From Rhodospirillales bacterium (GTDB lineage Bacteria; Pseudomonadota; Alphaproteobacteria; Acetobacterales; Acetobacteraceae): a DNA stretch of 38,798 nucleotides. This document shows, piece by piece, positions 9,351 to 18,683 of the stretch. The position numbers and the translations under genes are program-made. Below the pieces are notes generated by a model. That model worked only from the letters and a program-made list of their open reading frames with translations. It did not search any database and had not been told where the DNA came from. The DNA is taken from positions 1 to 38,798 of the forward strand of contig CANFKS010000032.1 of NCBI GenBank assembly GCA_947447625.1, in the 5' to 3' direction. The stretch's first letter is position 1; each line of letters starts with the position of its first letter.

Positions 9351-10514
9351 TTAGGGCAGGAGTTTCCAGGCGCCGTTCTGGATTGTGACCATAACGCGGG
9401 CGCGCTCGTCGAAGCCGTTATGATTTTCGGCTGTCATCGTTGCGATGCCGTGGGTCATCACCAGGTTCTTCTGCGCTTCCATGGCATCGCGCAGACCGGC
9501 CCGGAATTCGGGGGAGCCGGGCTTGCCGCTCTTTAGAGCGTCGGGCACCGCGGCGGCGAACAGGATGGCCGCATCATAGGCATGGCCGCCAAAAGTCGCG
9601 ACCGAGCCGACACCATTGGTGGCCTCGTATTTGGCGGTGTAGTCGAGCGCCTTGGCCTTGATCGGGTTGCTGTCCGGCAACTGGGCGGCGACCAGGATGG
9701 GCCCGGCGGGGAGCACGGTGCCCTCGACGTCCTTGCCGCCGACGCGGAGGAAGTCGTTGTTGGCGACGCCGTGGGTCTGGTAATATTTGCCGGTATAGCC
9801 GCGCTCATGAAGTGTCTTCTGCGGCAGGGCGGCCGGTGTGCCGGAGCCGGCAATCAGCACCGCGTCGGGCTTGGCGGCGATCATCTTGAGCACCTGGCCG
9901 GTGACGGACGTATCAGGCCGGGCGAAGCGTTCGCTGGCGACGATGCTGATCTTGTTGTCGCTGGCCGCGCGGGTGAATTCCTTGGACCAGCCGTCGCCAT
10001 AGGCGTCATTGAAGCCGATGAACGCGACAGTCTTGACCCCGGCGGCGGCCATGTGCGTGGCGATCGCGTCGGCCATCAGACTGTCGTTCTGCGGCACCTT
10101 GAACACCCAGCGCCGCGCAGCATCCATCGGTGCGATGATGGCGGCCGAGGCGGACATCGAGACCATCGGCACCTTGGCTTCGGCAGCCACCGTGATCATG
10201 GCGAGCGAGGCGGGCGTGGTGGATGTGCCGAGGATGATGTCGGCTTTGCCCTCTTCGATCAGCTTGCGCATGTTGGCAACCGCGCGGGTGCTGTCCGCGC
10301 CATCGTCGAGGACGGTGTATTCGACGGTCTGGCCGGCGATCTGGGTCGGCAGCAGCGCGATGGTGTTGCGCTGGGGCACGCCAAGCGAGGCGGCGGGGCC
10401 TGTGGTAGAGATCGTCACGCCGACGCGGATGGTGTCTGCCAGCGCGGTTGAGGGGCATGCCGGCCCGGCGAGTCCGAACGTGATTGCGGCTGCAGCCAAA
10501 CGGATGCGGTTCAT
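9351..10514 (-). CDS. Periplasmic substrate-binding protein of the branched-chain amino-acid/amide ABC transporter
   Basis: A 387-residue type-I periplasmic binding protein (Peripla_BP_6/LivK class). A signal peptide ends near ALA-DTIRVGV at about residue 26. The opening TIRVGVTISTTGPAASLG and the segment IILGTSTTPASLAMITVAAEAKVPMVS are family-typical, with a conserved FIGFNDAYGDGW in the second lobe. It is the promoter-proximal gene of the liv operon, as usual. The substrate is not determined by sequence: branched-chain amino acids, amides, urea or aromatic acids are all used in this family. The divergent thiamine-diphosphate enzyme might point to a keto acid or aromatic substrate, but that is speculative. 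Confidence 0.9.
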   Translation of the reverse strand: MNRIRLAAAAITFGLAGPACPSTALADTIRVGVTISTTGPAASLGVPQRNTIALLPTQIAGQTVEYTVLDDGADSTRAVANMRKLIEEGKADIILGTSTTPASLAMITVAAEAKVPMVSMSASAAIIAPMDAARRWVFKVPQNDSLMADAIATHMAAAGVKTVAFIGFNDAYGDGWSKEFTRAASDNKISIVASERFARPDTSVTGQVLKMIAAKPDAVLIAGSGTPAALPQKTLHERGYTGKYYQTHGVANNDFLRVGGKDVEGTVLPAGPILVAAQLPDSNPIKAKALDYTAKYEATNGVGSVATFGGHAYDAAILFAAAVPDALKSGKPGSPEFRAGLRDAMEAQKNLVMTHGIATMTAENHNGFDERARVMVTIQNGAWKLLP

Positions 10515-10602
10515 GCTTCACTCCCCTGAATTCTTGCCTCTTGTGTAGTGTTGCGGGAGAAATCCTGTCAATCAATCCTGTATCGTTTGTCGAGGACCGC
10601 CG
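10515..10602. promoter_or_regulatory. Divergent promoter region between the liv operon and the ThDP enzyme
   Basis: This 88-bp gap lies between two start codons pointing away from each other, so it must hold promoters for both. A repeated AATCCTGT/AATCCTGTAT at 10561-10584 is the only local repetition seen. CGAGGA at 10591-10596 is the ribosome-binding site of the plus-strand gene. No operator was recognised. Confidence 0.4.
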
Positions 10603-12246
10603 ATGATCCGCCGCACCACTGCCGAAGCTGTGTTGGACAGCCTGCTCGCACACGGGATCGATACGCTCTATGCGCTGCCGGGCGTTCACAATGATTTTCT
10701 GTTCGATGCGATTGCCCAATCCGGCGGCCGAATGCGCGCGCTGCATCCGCGGCATGAGCAGACTTCGGCCTACATGGCGCTCGGCGCGGCGCTGGCGACC
10801 GGGCGGCCGCAGGTCTGCGCCATGGTGCCGGGTCCAGGGGTGTTGAATGCGTCGGCGGCGCTGTTGACGGCCTATGGCATGGGAGCGCCGGTGCTGGCGC
10901 TGGCCGGTCAGATCCCGACCGATGCGATCGACAAGGGCTGGGGACATCTGCACGAGTTGCACGACCAACTCGGGCTGATGCGCCATTTCACCAAATATGC
11001 CGCGCGAATTCCGGCGGCGGCGGATGCGCCAGGGCTGGTGGCGGAGGCGATCCGCCAGGCCTTGTCGGGCCGGATGCGGCCGGTGGCGCTGGAATGTGCG
11101 ATCGACACCTGGGGGCGCCCTGGGCTTGCCCTGGATGTCGGGCCGTTGCCGATTGTCAATCCGCCGATCGATGCCGCCACGGTCGAGGCGGCAGCGGCTA
11201 TTCTGGCGAAAGCGGAGCGGCCGATCATCGTGGCCGGGGGCGGGGCAATCGATGCGGCCCCCGAGTTGCTGGCGCTGGCCGAACGGTTGCAGGCGCCGGT
11301 GCTGACCTATCGGCGTGGGCGGGGTGTGCTGCCGACCCGGCACAAGCTGGCGGTGTCCTTGCCGGTGGGGCATCGGTTATGGAAAGACGCGGATGCGGTG
11401 CTGGCGGTGGGCACGCGGATGCATTTCGCGCAGTCGAACTGGGGCACCGATCCGGGGCTGAAGATCATCCGGCTCGATATCGATGCCGAGGAGCACAACC
11501 GGTTCCGCCGGCCCGATGTGGCGATCCATGCTCATGCCGCCGATGGGGTGGCGGCGCTGTTGGCGGCGTTGCCCAATGCAGCGCGGGCGGCGCGGGCCGA
11601 TGTGGCGGCGGCACAGGCCTGGTTCGTCGAGCGGCTGGTGCGGCAGGAGCCGCAGATGGGCTATCTGCGCGCATTGCGAGCGGCACTGCCGGCCGATGGG
11701 GTGGTGGTCGAGGATGTCACGCAGGTCGGGTTTGTTGGCCGGCTCGCATTTGATGTGGATGCGCCGCGTCGCTATGTCTCACCGGGCTATCAGGACAATC
11801 TGGGCTGGGGGTATGGGGCGGCGCTCGGCGCGCAGGCGGCGTTGCCGGGCCGGGCTGTGGTGTCGATCAGCGGGGATGGCGGGTTCATGTACCAGGCGGG
11901 GGAGTTGGCCACCGCGATGCGCCACAATCTGCCCGTCGTCGCCGTGGTGTTCGATGATGGGGCGTTCGGCAATGTAAAGCGCATCCAGGCCGAGCGGTTC
12001 GGCAACCGGCTGATCGCGCATGATCTGGCCAATCCGGATTTCCATGATTTTGCGCGCAGCTTCGCCATGCGGGCGTGGCGCGCAGATGATCCGCAGTCGC
12101 TGGAGACGGCGTTGGCCGCGGCGCTCGAAACCGGGGCGCCGGCGCTCATTCACGTCAAGGTGGGGGAGATGCCAAGCCCTTGGGATATGCTGGCACTGCC
12201 GCGGGTGCGCGGCGCTGAGGAGGCGTGGCGGCCGGCGTTGCCGTGA
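10603..12246 (+). CDS. Thiamine-diphosphate-dependent enzyme (acetolactate synthase-like)
   Basis: A 547-residue ThDP enzyme with the three usual domains: N-terminal pyrimidine-binding domain with the catalytic glutamate in RHEQTSAYMALGAA, a central domain beginning near IVNPPIDAATVEAAAAILAKA, and a C-terminal diphosphate-binding domain with GDGGFMYQAGELATAMRHN and then VVFDDGAFGN. In this position most relatives read N-D or N-N; here the first residue is Asp, so metal binding may differ slightly (alignment by eye). Relatives include acetolactate synthase, benzoylformate decarboxylase and other 2-keto-acid decarboxylases or carboligases. No regulatory subunit (ilvN) follows, so a catabolic rather than biosynthetic role is more likely. 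The ATG has CGAGGA 6 bases upstream. Confidence 0.85.
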   Translation: MIRRTTAEAVLDSLLAHGIDTLYALPGVHNDFLFDAIAQSGGRMRALHPRHEQTSAYMALGAALATGRPQVCAMVPGPGVLNASAALLTAYGMGAPVLALAGQIPTDAIDKGWGHLHELHDQLGLMRHFTKYAARIPAAADAPGLVAEAIRQALSGRMRPVALECAIDTWGRPGLALDVGPLPIVNPPIDAATVEAAAAILAKAERPIIVAGGGAIDAAPELLALAERLQAPVLTYRRGRGVLPTRHKLAVSLPVGHRLWKDADAVLAVGTRMHFAQSNWGTDPGLKIIRLDIDAEEHNRFRRPDVAIHAHAADGVAALLAALPNAARAARADVAAAQAWFVERLVRQEPQMGYLRALRAALPADGVVVEDVTQVGFVGRLAFDVDAPRRYVSPGYQDNLGWGYGAALGAQAALPGRAVVSISGDGGFMYQAGELATAMRHNLPVVAVVFDDGAFGNVKRIQAERFGNRLIAHDLANPDFHDFARSFAMRAWRADDPQSLETALAAALETGAPALIHVKVGEMPSPWDMLALPRVRGAEEAWRPALP

Positions 12247-12260
12247 GGCGGCGCCTTGGG

Positions 12261-12300
12261 GCCTGATGATTTTTTGCGGAATCGCCAAAAATCGTCAGGC
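12261..12300. terminator. Hairpin downstream of the ThDP enzyme
   Basis: An 18-bp inverted repeat with two G-U pairs (arms 12261-12278 and 12283-12300, loop GAAT) carries A/T runs within the stem. It begins 15 bases after the stop codon. Together with the next hairpin it fills the gap between two convergent genes. Confidence 0.6.
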
Positions 12301-12311
12301 GATCAAACAAG

Positions 12312-12361
12312 GCGTTAGAACGGGATGCCTTCGCCGATCAGAAGGCATCCCGCTCTAACGC
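12312..12361. terminator. Hairpin overlapping the stop codon of the sugar transferase
   Basis: A 21-bp inverted repeat with a single mismatch (arms 12312-12332 and 12341-12361, 8-base loop GCCGATCA). The core CGGGATGCCTTC with its complement resembles palindromic elements scattered between genes in related genomes, which is recollection. The right arm contains the sugar transferase stop codon (12355-12357). Confidence 0.6.
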
Positions 12362-13803
12362 ACGCCGCTGGGCCAGAGCACGACGCGCAGGGTTTGCAGC
12401 AGGATGACGAAGTCGAACAGGATGGAGAAGTTCTTCACGTAGTAGAGATCATAGCTCAGCTTCGAGCGGGCATCGTCGACTGAAGCGCCATAGGGGTAGT
12501 TGATCTGGGCCCAGCCGGTGAGCCCGGCCTTCACCATGTGGCGTTCGTTATAGAGCGGGATGATGGCGTTGAACTGGGCTACGAACTCGGGGCGCTCCGG
12601 CCGCGGGCCGACAAAGCTCATCTCGCCCTTGAGGATATTGAGCAGCTGCGGCAGTTCGTCGATCCGCGAACGGCGCAGGCATCGTCCGACCGCTGTGATG
12701 CGATCGTCGTTTTTGCAGGCCCAGACGGCGCCGCCAGCCTCGGCGTCCACCCGCATGGTGCGCAGCTTCAGGATTTCGAACGGTTGGCCATCCCGAGTCA
12801 CCCGGATCTGGCGATAGAGGATCGATCCGGGGCTTTCAAGCCGTATGGCAAGGATCGCCATCAGCAGGAACGGCGCCGCCAAGGCAAGCACCAGGGCGCT
12901 GACCGCCAGGTCAAACACCCGCTTCAGCATCCGGTCGATCAGATTGAAATGGAAGCCGTCGGAATAGAGCAGCCAGCCCATTTCCATCCGCTTGAGGTCG
13001 ACGCGGCGAACTTCTTTTTCGACGAATGCGAGGTATTGTACTATCGGAAATCCGGCTTTTTTGCAGGCAAGCAGACGCTCGAGGTCCATGCCTCTGCGCT
13101 CGTCGGGCGCGACCACGATCTGGTCCGCATCCGACATCAGGGCTGCCTGCAGGACTGAGACGCCTTCGATCACACGCACGCGCTCGTCGTCCTTCAGGCG
13201 GGGGTCGAGTTCGCCCAGGGCGCCATCGTGCAGGAAGACGACTTCGTCATTCAGCTGGCTGCCTTCGCTGGTCAGCATATGCAGAAGGTCCCACGCCCGT
13301 GCGCCGGCGCCGATCACCAGGAGGTGGCGATGCAGCACGCCCCGGCGCACCAGGAAATGGAAGATTATCCGCGACATCCCCGCTGCGATGATGAAGCCCG
13401 CCTCGGCCATCGCGGCCTGCACCGCCATGTTGCTCCAGATGGTCGGGCGCGGCAGCGGCCAGGCGGTCACGCTATCGACGATCAACGTCCCCAGCACCGC
13501 GATAACCACGCCCATGCCGACAACCAGCGGAACCCGCACCATCGTATGCGCCGCATCCTGCATGGCGTCGCGACGGTAAAAGCCCATGGCGAAAAGCAAC
13601 AGCAGGTTGGCAGGCGGGAATAAGGCGAATTCGGCTATGTGCGACACAAAGCCGCCATGGGTGCCGAGCAGGATGGCGACCATCGTCAGGAGCAGCACGC
13701 TCAGCACATCGATCCCAAACAGAACCTTCCCCGACGACAGTCCCGACAAACGCGGGACGGGCGGGGAAGCCAGGTGCGTGGCGGTCAGAGCGACAGGATC
13801 CAT
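12355..13803 (-). CDS. Undecaprenyl-phosphate sugar phosphotransferase (EpsB/WcaJ-type initiating glycosyltransferase)
   Basis: This enzyme should move a sugar-1-phosphate from a nucleotide sugar to undecaprenyl phosphate, the first step of exopolysaccharide assembly. It is 482 residues from the ATG at 13803; an upstream in-frame TTG at 13863 lacks a ribosome-binding site. Four N-terminal membrane spans (about residues 27-160) precede a Rossmann-like region (HLLVIGAGARAWDLL), a fifth hydrophobic segment before ILYRQIRVTRDGQPFEILKL, and the catalytic domain with RIDELPQLLNILKGEMSFVG, PRPERPEF and a KAGLTGWAQINYPYGAS strand. The PERPEF and YGASVDDA patterns fit the TIGR03013/EpsB subgroup, often linked to PEP-CTERM systems. 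No other glycosyltransferase genes are nearby, so it stands alone here. Confidence 0.9.
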   Translation of the reverse strand: MDPVALTATHLASPPVPRLSGLSSGKVLFGIDVLSVLLLTMVAILLGTHGGFVSHIAEFALFPPANLLLLFAMGFYRRDAMQDAAHTMVRVPLVVGMGVVIAVLGTLIVDSVTAWPLPRPTIWSNMAVQAAMAEAGFIIAAGMSRIIFHFLVRRGVLHRHLLVIGAGARAWDLLHMLTSEGSQLNDEVVFLHDGALGELDPRLKDDERVRVIEGVSVLQAALMSDADQIVVAPDERRGMDLERLLACKKAGFPIVQYLAFVEKEVRRVDLKRMEMGWLLYSDGFHFNLIDRMLKRVFDLAVSALVLALAAPFLLMAILAIRLESPGSILYRQIRVTRDGQPFEILKLRTMRVDAEAGGAVWACKNDDRITAVGRCLRRSRIDELPQLLNILKGEMSFVGPRPERPEFVAQFNAIIPLYNERHMVKAGLTGWAQINYPYGASVDDARSKLSYDLYYVKNFSILFDFVILLQTLRVVLWPSGVR

Positions 13804-13918
13804 GAACGCCACTTTAACAGACCTGAGCTTCAGGGCGGCAAAATTTTTTAGAATTTCTTTCAATAAAATACGTTAATATACAAAATTCGCTGATGCGGCG
13901 AAATTTGTTACGTTTCTC

Positions 13919-15589
13919 TCAAAACAGCCCCGTTATCGCGCCGTCGCTGGTCAATGTCATGCCTTCCGCCGCCGGAACACGGGGCAGGCCGGGCATGGTC
14001 ATGATTTCGCCCGCGATGGCGATCACGAAGCCGGCGCCGGCGGAGAGCCGCACATCGCGCACCGGCAGGATGTGGCCTTCGGGGGCACCGAGCAGGGTCG
14101 GATCGGCGGAAAAGCTATATTGCGTCTTTGCGATGCAGATCGGCGCGTCCGCGAACCCGGCCTTTTCGTAGGAGGCAAGTTTGCGGGCCGCGGCCGGCGC
14201 AAGGTCGATGTCGGCGGCGCGGTAGATTTCGCGGGCAATGGTGCGCAGCTTGTCCGCAAGTTTCATGTCCGAGGGATAGATCGGCTTGAATGCGGCCTTG
14301 CCGGCGGCAATTTCGGCCTGCACGGCGCGGCCGAGTTCGACGGCTCCCTTGGAGCCGTCGCCCCAATGGGTGCAGACGCAGACCTTGGTGCCGACTGCTG
14401 CCAGAGCATCGACGATGACCTGAATTTCGGCGTCGGTATCGGTGGTGAAGCGATTGAGCCCGACGATGACGGGGACGCCGAATTTGCGCACGTTCTCGAC
14501 ATGGCGCAGCACATTGACCACGCCGCGGCCGACCGCCGCAATGTCCTCGCGCCCGAGGTCGCTCTTGGCGACGCCGCCGTTCATCTTCAGCGCCCTGACG
14601 GTGGCCACCACCACGGCGCAGGCGGGTGTGAGCCCGCCAAGCCGGCACTTGATGTCAAAGAATTTTTCGCCACCCAGATCGGCGCCGAAGCCAGCCTCGG
14701 TGACCACCACGTCGGCCAGTTTCAGGCCGAGGCGGGTGGCGATGAGCGAGTTGCAGCCATGGGCAATGTTGGCGAAGGGCCCGCCATGCACCAGCGCCGG
14801 GTTGCCTTCCAGCGTCTGCACCAGATTGGGTTGCAAGGCATCGCGCAGCAAGGCCGCCATGGCGCCGTCGGCCTTCACTTCGGCCGCCGTGACGAAACTG
14901 CCGTCGCGCCGGGCGCCGATCACCATGCGGCCAAGGCGGGCCTGGAGGTCTTCCAGATCACGCGCCAGGCAGAAGACCGCCATGACTTCGGAGGCCACAG
15001 TGATATCGAAGCCATCCTCGCGCGGGGGGCCCGAGGTGATGCCGCCGAGGCCGTTGACGATGCTGCGCAGCGCCCGGTCGTTCATGTCCAGCACACGCCG
15101 CCATGTCACGCGGCGAGGGTCCAGGCCAAGCGCGTTGCCCCAGTACATGTGATTGTCGACCATGGCGGCAAGGAGATTGTTGGCCGAGGTGATGGCATGG
15201 AAATCGCCGGTAAAATGGAGGTTGATGTCCTCCATCGGCACCACCTGGGCGTAGCCGCCGCCGGTCGCGCCGCCCTTGACGCCGAAGCACGGGCCGAGGC
15301 TCGGCTCGCGCAGCGCGATCATGGTTTTGGTGCCAAGGGCGTTGAGCGCGTCGGCGAGGCCCACGGTGGTTGTGGTCTTGCCCTCACCGGCCGGGGTCGG
15401 GTTGATGCCGGTCACGAGCACCAGCGCACCGTCGGGCCGGTCCTGCACGGAGCGGATGAAATCGAAATCGATTTTTGCCTTGTATTTCCCGTAGGGGATC
15501 AGCGCAGTCTCCGGTATCCCCGCCCGTCCGGCGATATCGCCGATCGGCTTGAGCGTGTGCAGGTGGGCGATGTCCTGGTCGGTGGCCAT
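13919..15589 (-). CDS. fhs: Formate-tetrahydrofolate ligase
   Basis: Formyltetrahydrofolate synthetase (556 aa, the usual length) joins formate to tetrahydrofolate with ATP, feeding one-carbon units into purine and serine synthesis. The P-loop [14 protein letters not shown] at about residues 64-77 is diagnostic, followed by [47 protein letters not shown] and [24 protein letters not shown] lies 8 bases upstream of the ATG. It follows phnW by only 20 bp, so the two are probably one transcript. The C-terminus ends 116 bp from the start of the divergently read sugar transferase. Confidence 0.97.
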   Translation of the reverse strand: MATDQDIAHLHTLKPIGDIAGRAGIPETALIPYGKYKAKIDFDFIRSVQDRPDGALVLVTGINPTPAGEGKTTTTVGLADALNALGTKTMIALREPSLGPCFGVKGGATGGGYAQVVPMEDINLHFTGDFHAITSANNLLAAMVDNHMYWGNALGLDPRRVTWRRVLDMNDRALRSIVNGLGGITSGPPREDGFDITVASEVMAVFCLARDLEDLQARLGRMVIGARRDGSFVTAAEVKADGAMAALLRDALQPNLVQTLEGNPALVHGGPFANIAHGCNSLIATRLGLKLADVVVTEAGFGADLGGEKFFDIKCRLGGLTPACAVVVATVRALKMNGGVAKSDLGREDIAAVGRGVVNVLRHVENVRKFGVPVIVGLNRFTTDTDAEIQVIVDALAAVGTKVCVCTHWGDGSKGAVELGRAVQAEIAAGKAAFKPIYPSDMKLADKLRTIAREIYRAADIDLAPAAARKLASYEKAGFADAPICIAKTQYSFSADPTLLGAPEGHILPVRDVRLSAGAGFVIAIAGEIMTMPGLPRVPAAEGMTLTSDGAITGLF

Positions 15590-15609
15590 GGCGTTGTCCT
15601 CTTCCTTAC

Positions 15610-16734
15610 TCAGGCGGCCTGTTGGCCCGGCATGCGGTTACTTATGCCCATCTCGATCAGGGTCTCGTCAACGGCCACCACGAAGCGGCGCATGTCATCC
15701 GGCCCAATCGCCCCGATACAGCCGACACGGAAACTGGGCTGGGCCGTGTTGTAGAAGTTGGAGATGAGAAAGCCGCGGCGCTTGAGGCCGTCGACGAAGA
15801 TCTGCAAGGCCCATGCCGGGTCGGCCGGCGCGTGGATGTTCATCACCACCGGGCCCTGTACGCTGCGCGCGAGGTAGGGCACCAGGCCGATGGCGATCGC
15901 GCCGTCGTACAGGGCGTCCGCATTGGCCCGATAGCGGGCGAGGCGGCCGGGCTGGCCGCCCTCGGCGTCGAACAGGTCAAGTGCTGCGACGAAAGCGGCC
16001 AGCACCTGGGCGGGCGGCGTGAAGCGGAAACTGCCGGGGCTGCGCCGATAATTGGCATACACATCGCCAAGGTCGAACGACCAACTGGCGGCCTGGCCCT
16101 GGCAGGCCTCCAGCCGGTCGATGCGCGCCACCGTGAAGGACAGGCCGGGCAGACATTCGAGGCATTTGTTCGAGGTGAAGACCACCGCGTCGAGTTCGGG
16201 CTGGGCCGAGACATCGAGCGGCAGGGCGCCAAACGCCGAGACCGCATCGAGGATCAGCCGCCGCCCCGCCGCGCGGATGGCAGCACCCACGGCCGCCGGA
16301 TCATGCACCACGCCGGTGCCGGTTTCGTTGTAGACGAGGCCGACATGGCTGATCGACGGGTCTGCCGCCAGGGCCGCCGCGACAGCCTCGGGCGAAACGG
16401 GCAGGTTGGGATCGACCGCCATCTGCACCGCGACGCGGCCGCAATCGGTGGCGAGTTTCACCATCCGCTCGGCATAGGCGCCGGCCATCGGCACCAGGAT
16501 CCGCCCGCCAAGCGGCATGAAACTGCGGATCGCGGCCTCCACGGCGAAATGGCCGCAGCCCTGCAGGCACAGCGCGGCATGAACCGCCGGATCGCCCTTG
16601 GCGATCGCCAGCACGCGGCGCCGGGCGTCGACATAAAGGGGGCGGAAATCATTGTCCCAGGGCGCGATGTCCTGCGCCATGGCCTGGCGCACCTCCGGCC
16701 GGGTGGTGACGGGGCCAGGTATCAGCAGCAACAT
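15610..16734 (-). CDS. phnW: 2-aminoethylphosphonate-pyruvate transaminase-like class V aminotransferase
   Basis: A 374-residue PLP enzyme of the PhnW type. PhnW turns 2-aminoethylphosphonate plus pyruvate into phosphonoacetaldehyde plus alanine. The opening [14 protein letters not shown], the [13 protein letters not shown] glycine loop, DAVSAFG with PLP-contacting D163, and [14 protein letters not shown] with the Schiff-base lysine K190 match the family. No phosphonatase (phnX), phnA/phnY or phosphonate transporter is nearby. It shares a likely operon with fhs. The related serine-glyoxylate and alanine-glyoxylate aminotransferases are the main alternatives, and the fhs link would fit a serine/glyoxylate role; the SNKC motif context favours PhnW. 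Confidence 0.82.
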   Translation of the reverse strand: MLLLIPGPVTTRPEVRQAMAQDIAPWDNDFRPLYVDARRRVLAIAKGDPAVHAALCLQGCGHFAVEAAIRSFMPLGGRILVPMAGAYAERMVKLATDCGRVAVQMAVDPNLPVSPEAVAAALAADPSISHVGLVYNETGTGVVHDPAAVGAAIRAAGRRLILDAVSAFGALPLDVSAQPELDAVVFTSNKCLECLPGLSFTVARIDRLEACQGQAASWSFDLGDVYANYRRSPGSFRFTPPAQVLAAFVAALDLFDAEGGQPGRLARYRANADALYDGAIAIGLVPYLARSVQGPVVMNIHAPADPAWALQIFVDGLKRRGFLISNFYNTAQPSFRVGCIGAIGPDDMRRFVVAVDETLIEMGISNRMPGQQAA

Positions 16735-17022
16735 GAGGCGTGCCTTGCGGTTGGTGGAGGCGGATCAATGCGCCGTCAAAGTGACGAAATCGCGGCCCGC
16801 CGTCCACCCGTCAGCACCGGGATCAACCATGCAGGCGGTGTGAGACACGTGAGCCGACGGATCCGCCACGCCGGCAACAGCCGCTGCGGCCAGCGATTCC
16901 CCGTTTCCCTCAGCCCGGACCCCAAGGCCGCCTCGCTCGGATACCTGAAAACCGTGGAGCCCCTCGCCCGCGTCGGGCATCCCTGCTAGTTTCGTCCAGC
17001 CATCAACCCGGCGGGGGACCCC
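16735..17022. promoter_or_regulatory. Divergent intergenic region between phnW and the amidase gene
   Basis: This 288-bp region separates two genes read in opposite directions and must contain both promoters. AAGG about 9 bases before the phnW ATG and GGGGGA before the ATG at 17023 are the ribosome-binding sites. I saw no hairpin, repeat or additional gene; the open frames crossing it are continuations of antisense shadows. Confidence 0.4.
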
Positions 17023-17904
17023 ATGCGGATCAGTGTCATGCAAATGAACTGCGGCCACGACAAGGCGCAGAACATCGCCCAGGCCCAGCGTCTCATCGAC
17101 GACGCCATGGCGTCGGACCGCCCCGATCTGGTCAGCCTGCCCGAAATGTGGTCCTGCCTCGGGGGTGACCGCACCATCAAATTCGCCCAGGCCGAGGCAT
17201 TGCCCCCCCAAGGCAGCAACCAACCCGGCGGCGAGGCCTACGAGTTCCTGCGCAGCGCCGCCCGCGCCAACCAGATCCATGTCCATGGCGGCTCGATCGC
17301 CGAGAAGGCGGGCGAAAAACTGTTCAACACCACGGTCGTCTTCAACCCGGCCGGCATCGAGATCGCCCGCTACCGCAAGATCCACCTGTTCGACATCGTC
17401 AGCCCCGACGGCACCGGCTACAAGGAAAGCAACACCTACGGCGCCGGCTCCGAGATCGTCACCTACGAAGCCAATGGCGTGAAGATCGGCTGCGCGATCT
17501 GCTACGACGTGCGCTTCCCCGAATTGTTTCTCGCCCTGCGCCGCGCCGGCGCTGAAGTGATCTTTTTGCCCTCGGCCTTCACCCAGCAGACCGGGCGGGA
17601 CCATTGGGAGGTGCTGATCCGGGCGCGGGCGATCGAAGCCCAATGCTGGATGGTGGCGCCGGCCACCTGGGGCAAGCACACCGAACGTGGCGGCGAGGCG
17701 CGCTTCACCTTCGGCCACTCCCTGGTGTGCGACCCCTGGGGCCATATCGTCGCCAACGTGTCCGACGGCGTCGGTTTCGCCACCGCCCGCATCGACCCGG
17801 CGCTCACCGCACGTGTGCGGCGCGATATGCCCGTTCTTGACCATCGGGTTCTGGACCATCGGGTTCTGGAGCATCGCGTTCCGGACCAGCGGAACCCTGC
17901 CTGA
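17023..17904 (+). CDS. Carbon-nitrogen hydrolase (nitrilase superfamily, Nit1/Nit2-like amidase)
   Basis: A 293-residue cytosolic amidase with the Glu-Lys-Cys triad of the nitrilase superfamily: E41 in LPEMW, K119 in RYRKIHLFD and C160 in [13 protein letters not shown]. These motifs are closest to the Nit1/Nit2 branch, whose members hydrolyse deaminated glutathione or omega-amides of 2-oxo acids. The last 20 or so residues are a degenerate five-residue repeat ([20 protein letters not shown]) encoded by a 15-bp tandem repeat, outside the enzyme fold. Its stop codon overlaps the ATG of nadK by one base (TGATG), so the genes are translationally coupled. Confidence 0.9.
   Translation: MRISVMQMNCGHDKAQNIAQAQRLIDDAMASDRPDLVSLPEMWSCLGGDRTIKFAQAEALPPQGSNQPGGEAYEFLRSAARANQIHVHGGSIAEKAGEKLFNTTVVFNPAGIEIARYRKIHLFDIVSPDGTGYKESNTYGAGSEIVTYEANGVKIGCAICYDVRFPELFLALRRAGAEVIFLPSAFTQQTGRDHWEVLIRARAIEAQCWMVAPATWGKHTERGGEARFTFGHSLVCDPWGHIVANVSDGVGFATARIDPALTARVRRDMPVLDHRVLDHRVLEHRVPDQRNPA
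17833..17892 (+). repeat. Four-copy 15-bp tandem repeat at the amidase C-terminus
   Basis: Four in-frame copies of GTTCTGGACCATCGG, with one to three changes each, run from 17833 to 17892. They encode V-L-D-H-R units just before the stop codon. The in-frame length would let copy number vary without breaking the gene. Confidence 0.85.
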
Positions 17905-18683
17905 TGGCCCTTGAAGGCGAAGTGACCCGGATCAGTTTTCTCGCCTCCTCCGCACCCCTCGCCCAGGACGCCCGGGCCATGCTGTCCGCGCGCTATGGCG
18001 ATGTCGCACCCGAACATGCCCAGGTTGTGGTCGCCCTCGGCGGCGACGGCTTCATGCTGGAGACGATGCACCGTGTGCTCGGCCGGGGCGTGGCGGTCTA
18101 TGGCATGAACTGCGGCTCCGTCGGCTTCATGATGAATACCTTCAGCGCCGACGACCTGCCGGCCCGCCTCAGCCGCACCCAGGCGACATCGCTGCATCCG
18201 CTGCGCATGACCGCCACGACGCGGGACGGTCGGCACCACGAATCGCTCGCGCTCAACGAAGTCTCCCTGCTGCGCCAACTGCGCCAGGCCGCCAAGATCC
18301 GCATCATGGTCGATGGAAGGGTGCGCCTGTCCGAACTGATCTGCGACGGCGTTCTCGTCTCCACCCCGGCGGGCTCGACTGCCTACAACCTCTCGGCCCA
18401 CGGCCCCATCGTGCCGCTTTCGGCCAACCTGTTGCCGCTGACCCCGATCAGCGCCTTCCGCCCCCGGCGCTGGCGCGGCGCCCTGCTGCCGAGCACGGCG
18501 CAGGTGTTGTTCGAAGTGCTCGAACCCGACAAGCGCCCGGTGGCCGCGGTCGCGGACTTCACCGAAGTCCGCGACGTGATCGCCGTCACGGTGCGCGAAG
18601 ATCGCGGCGTGGCCGCGACCATCCTGTTCGACCCCGATCAGGGCCTGCAGGAACGCATCATCGTCGAGCAGTTTACCGTTTGA
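17904..18683 (+). CDS. nadK: NAD kinase
   Basis: This enzyme phosphorylates NAD to NADP with ATP. At 259 residues it is the short form usual in Alphaproteobacteria. The GGDG motif is at 46-49 ([13 protein letters not shown]), followed by [21 protein letters not shown] (the NE motif) and the glycine-rich [20 protein letters not shown]. It is coupled to the amidase gene by a one-base overlap. Its 3' end overlaps the convergent isochorismatase-fold gene by 11 bp, so there is no room for a terminator between them. Confidence 0.95.
   Translation: MALEGEVTRISFLASSAPLAQDARAMLSARYGDVAPEHAQVVVALGGDGFMLETMHRVLGRGVAVYGMNCGSVGFMMNTFSADDLPARLSRTQATSLHPLRMTATTRDGRHHESLALNEVSLLRQLRQAAKIRIMVDGRVRLSELICDGVLVSTPAGSTAYNLSAHGPIVPLSANLLPLTPISAFRPRRWRGALLPSTAQVLFEVLEPDKRPVAAVADFTEVRDVIAVTVREDRGVAATILFDPDQGLQERIIVEQFTV

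Noticed and set aside
14072-15754. 560-codon plus-strand frame opposite fhs
   Set aside because: fhs on the minus strand is unmistakable; the frame is a His/Gly/Asp-rich shadow.
15622-16989. 455-codon plus-strand frame opposite phnW
   Set aside because: Shadow of phnW; no recognisable motifs and atypical composition.
16735-17874. Minus-strand frame spanning the phnW-amidase gap
   Set aside because: Shadow of the amidase gene continued by chance through the intergenic region.
17833-17892. Short direct repeats considered as a CRISPR
   Set aside because: Contiguous 15-bp units without spacers, in frame inside a coding sequence.
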